DNA from: Prevotella sp.
GTDB lineage: Bacteria; Bacteroidota; Bacteroidia; Bacteroidales; Bacteroidaceae
Length of the DNA stretch: 64,000 nt
NCBI GenBank assembly: GCA_016286995.1
Contig: JAEEVA010000003.1
Location: 1 to 64,000 of the forward strand
Direction of reading: 5' to 3'
The notes under the pieces were generated by a model. The model ran no database searches. It saw only the letters and a program-made list of their open reading frames with translations, and was not told where the DNA came from. Numbering within the stretch: position 1 is the stretch's first letter; each line of letters starts with the position of its first letter. Shown here piece by piece: positions 63,332 through 64,000 of this stretch. The translations under genes were made by a program, and so were the position numbers.

Positions 63332-63400
63332 GCAAAAAAGTTGTTACAACTTTTCAGAAAGCTGTTACAGTTTTTCAAAAAGTTGTAACAACTTTTTTGC
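63332..63400. repeat. Composite palindrome with 23-nt perfect arms
   Basis: GCAAAAAAGTTGTTACAACTTTT ... AAAAGTTGTAACAACTTTTTTGC with a central related unit AAAGCTGTTACAGTTTTTC. Confidence 0.93.
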
Positions 63401-63625
63401 CGTTCAGCATCACTTACAGTATAATCAATAGTTTATTGCAGTGCAATCAATAGTTTCTTAGGATGTAAGAGCTATTCACAGAATTGCCGAACGATACCTG
63501 ATTGCTGTACATCTCTATGATAAAGAAAAAGATTGTAGTCAGAGGAGCTGACATGAGATTGTATAGACATAAATAATGGGGACTCACTGATTCGTCCCCA
63601 TTATTCATAATTCATGAAAATCCCA

Positions 63626-63976
63626 TTATCGGATTCTGTCGGCAGCCTTTACCAGTTTCTCGTCGGCAAGTATGGCTCGTCTTGCCATGAAACAAAGAAT
63701 AGCCGCAATCAATGGCAGACATGCTGTTAACGGCAATGCTGTCGGTTGCTGTCCTTGTTGGATAAGTACGGCCAACACGATATACCAGGCAAAATCAGCC
63801 AAGATGCTCACCAAACATAGCACTGCCTGACGAGGGCGATTCTTGTAAAGGAAAATGGTGATCAGACTTACCGCCGAAGCAAATATCTGAATTAAGAAGA
63901 GTGGCCATGCAAGCCAAAACACCATGCCCAGGATGACCGCGACGAGCAGATAAATCGTCTGAATGCGTTGTATCAT
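63626..63976 (-). CDS. DUF4293-like membrane protein
   Basis: MIQRIQTIYLLVAVILGMVFWLAWPLF and further hydrophobic segments. Confidence 0.75.
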   Translation of the reverse strand: MIQRIQTIYLLVAVILGMVFWLAWPLFLIQIFASAVSLITIFLYKNRPRQAVLCLVSILADFAWYIVLAVLIQQGQQPTALPLTACLPLIAAILCFMARRAILADEKLVKAADRIR

Positions 63977-64000
63977 GGCGTTTTAATCGTATGCAGGTTC

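Noticed and set aside
63626-63976. Fusion of rpiB intergenic palindrome with the DUF4293 gene as a toxin-antitoxin system
   Set aside because: No toxin or antitoxin signature; the membrane protein is an ordinary Bacteroidetes family.

Overview
The window looks like a Bacteroidales (probably Prevotella-type) chromosome segment. This rests on the TAnnTTTG -7 promoters, the trp operon order B-E-G-D-C-F-A, Rho with a long N-terminal insert, and several Bacteroidetes-restricted families. Most of it is core genome: recR, ABC-F, engB, rho, rsmG, M3 and S41 peptidases, recF/DUF721, ribH, fabD, truA, radA, queC, a complete trp operon with a WWW leader peptide and attenuator, two deoxynucleoside kinases, glmM-like mutase, hisS, purA, fur, DPP III, rnpB, manC-gmd-fcl and rpiB. 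It also carries tRNA-Asp, tRNA-Ser and a carbohydrate block (beta-helix protein, GH78, GH2). Accessory patches are at about 5.0-8.6 kb (AAA ATPase, structured intergenic DNA, acyltransferase, HU-like protein) and 27.6-31.8 kb. No transposase, integrase, CRISPR array or prophage was seen. The most striking signal is not a gene. More than 20 loci carry short degenerate tandem arrays, mostly with an exact 7-nt period and sometimes 8-10 nt. Within operons they often fill the whole space from the upstream stop codon to the downstream ATG, with the unit sequence differing from locus to locus. The same type of array also sits inside coding sequence (GH78, beta-helix gene, ABC-F), where three heptads encode a heptapeptide repeat. 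The two glycosidase-type genes additionally carry several perfect 7-8 bp hairpins with 4-5 nt loops inside the reading frame.
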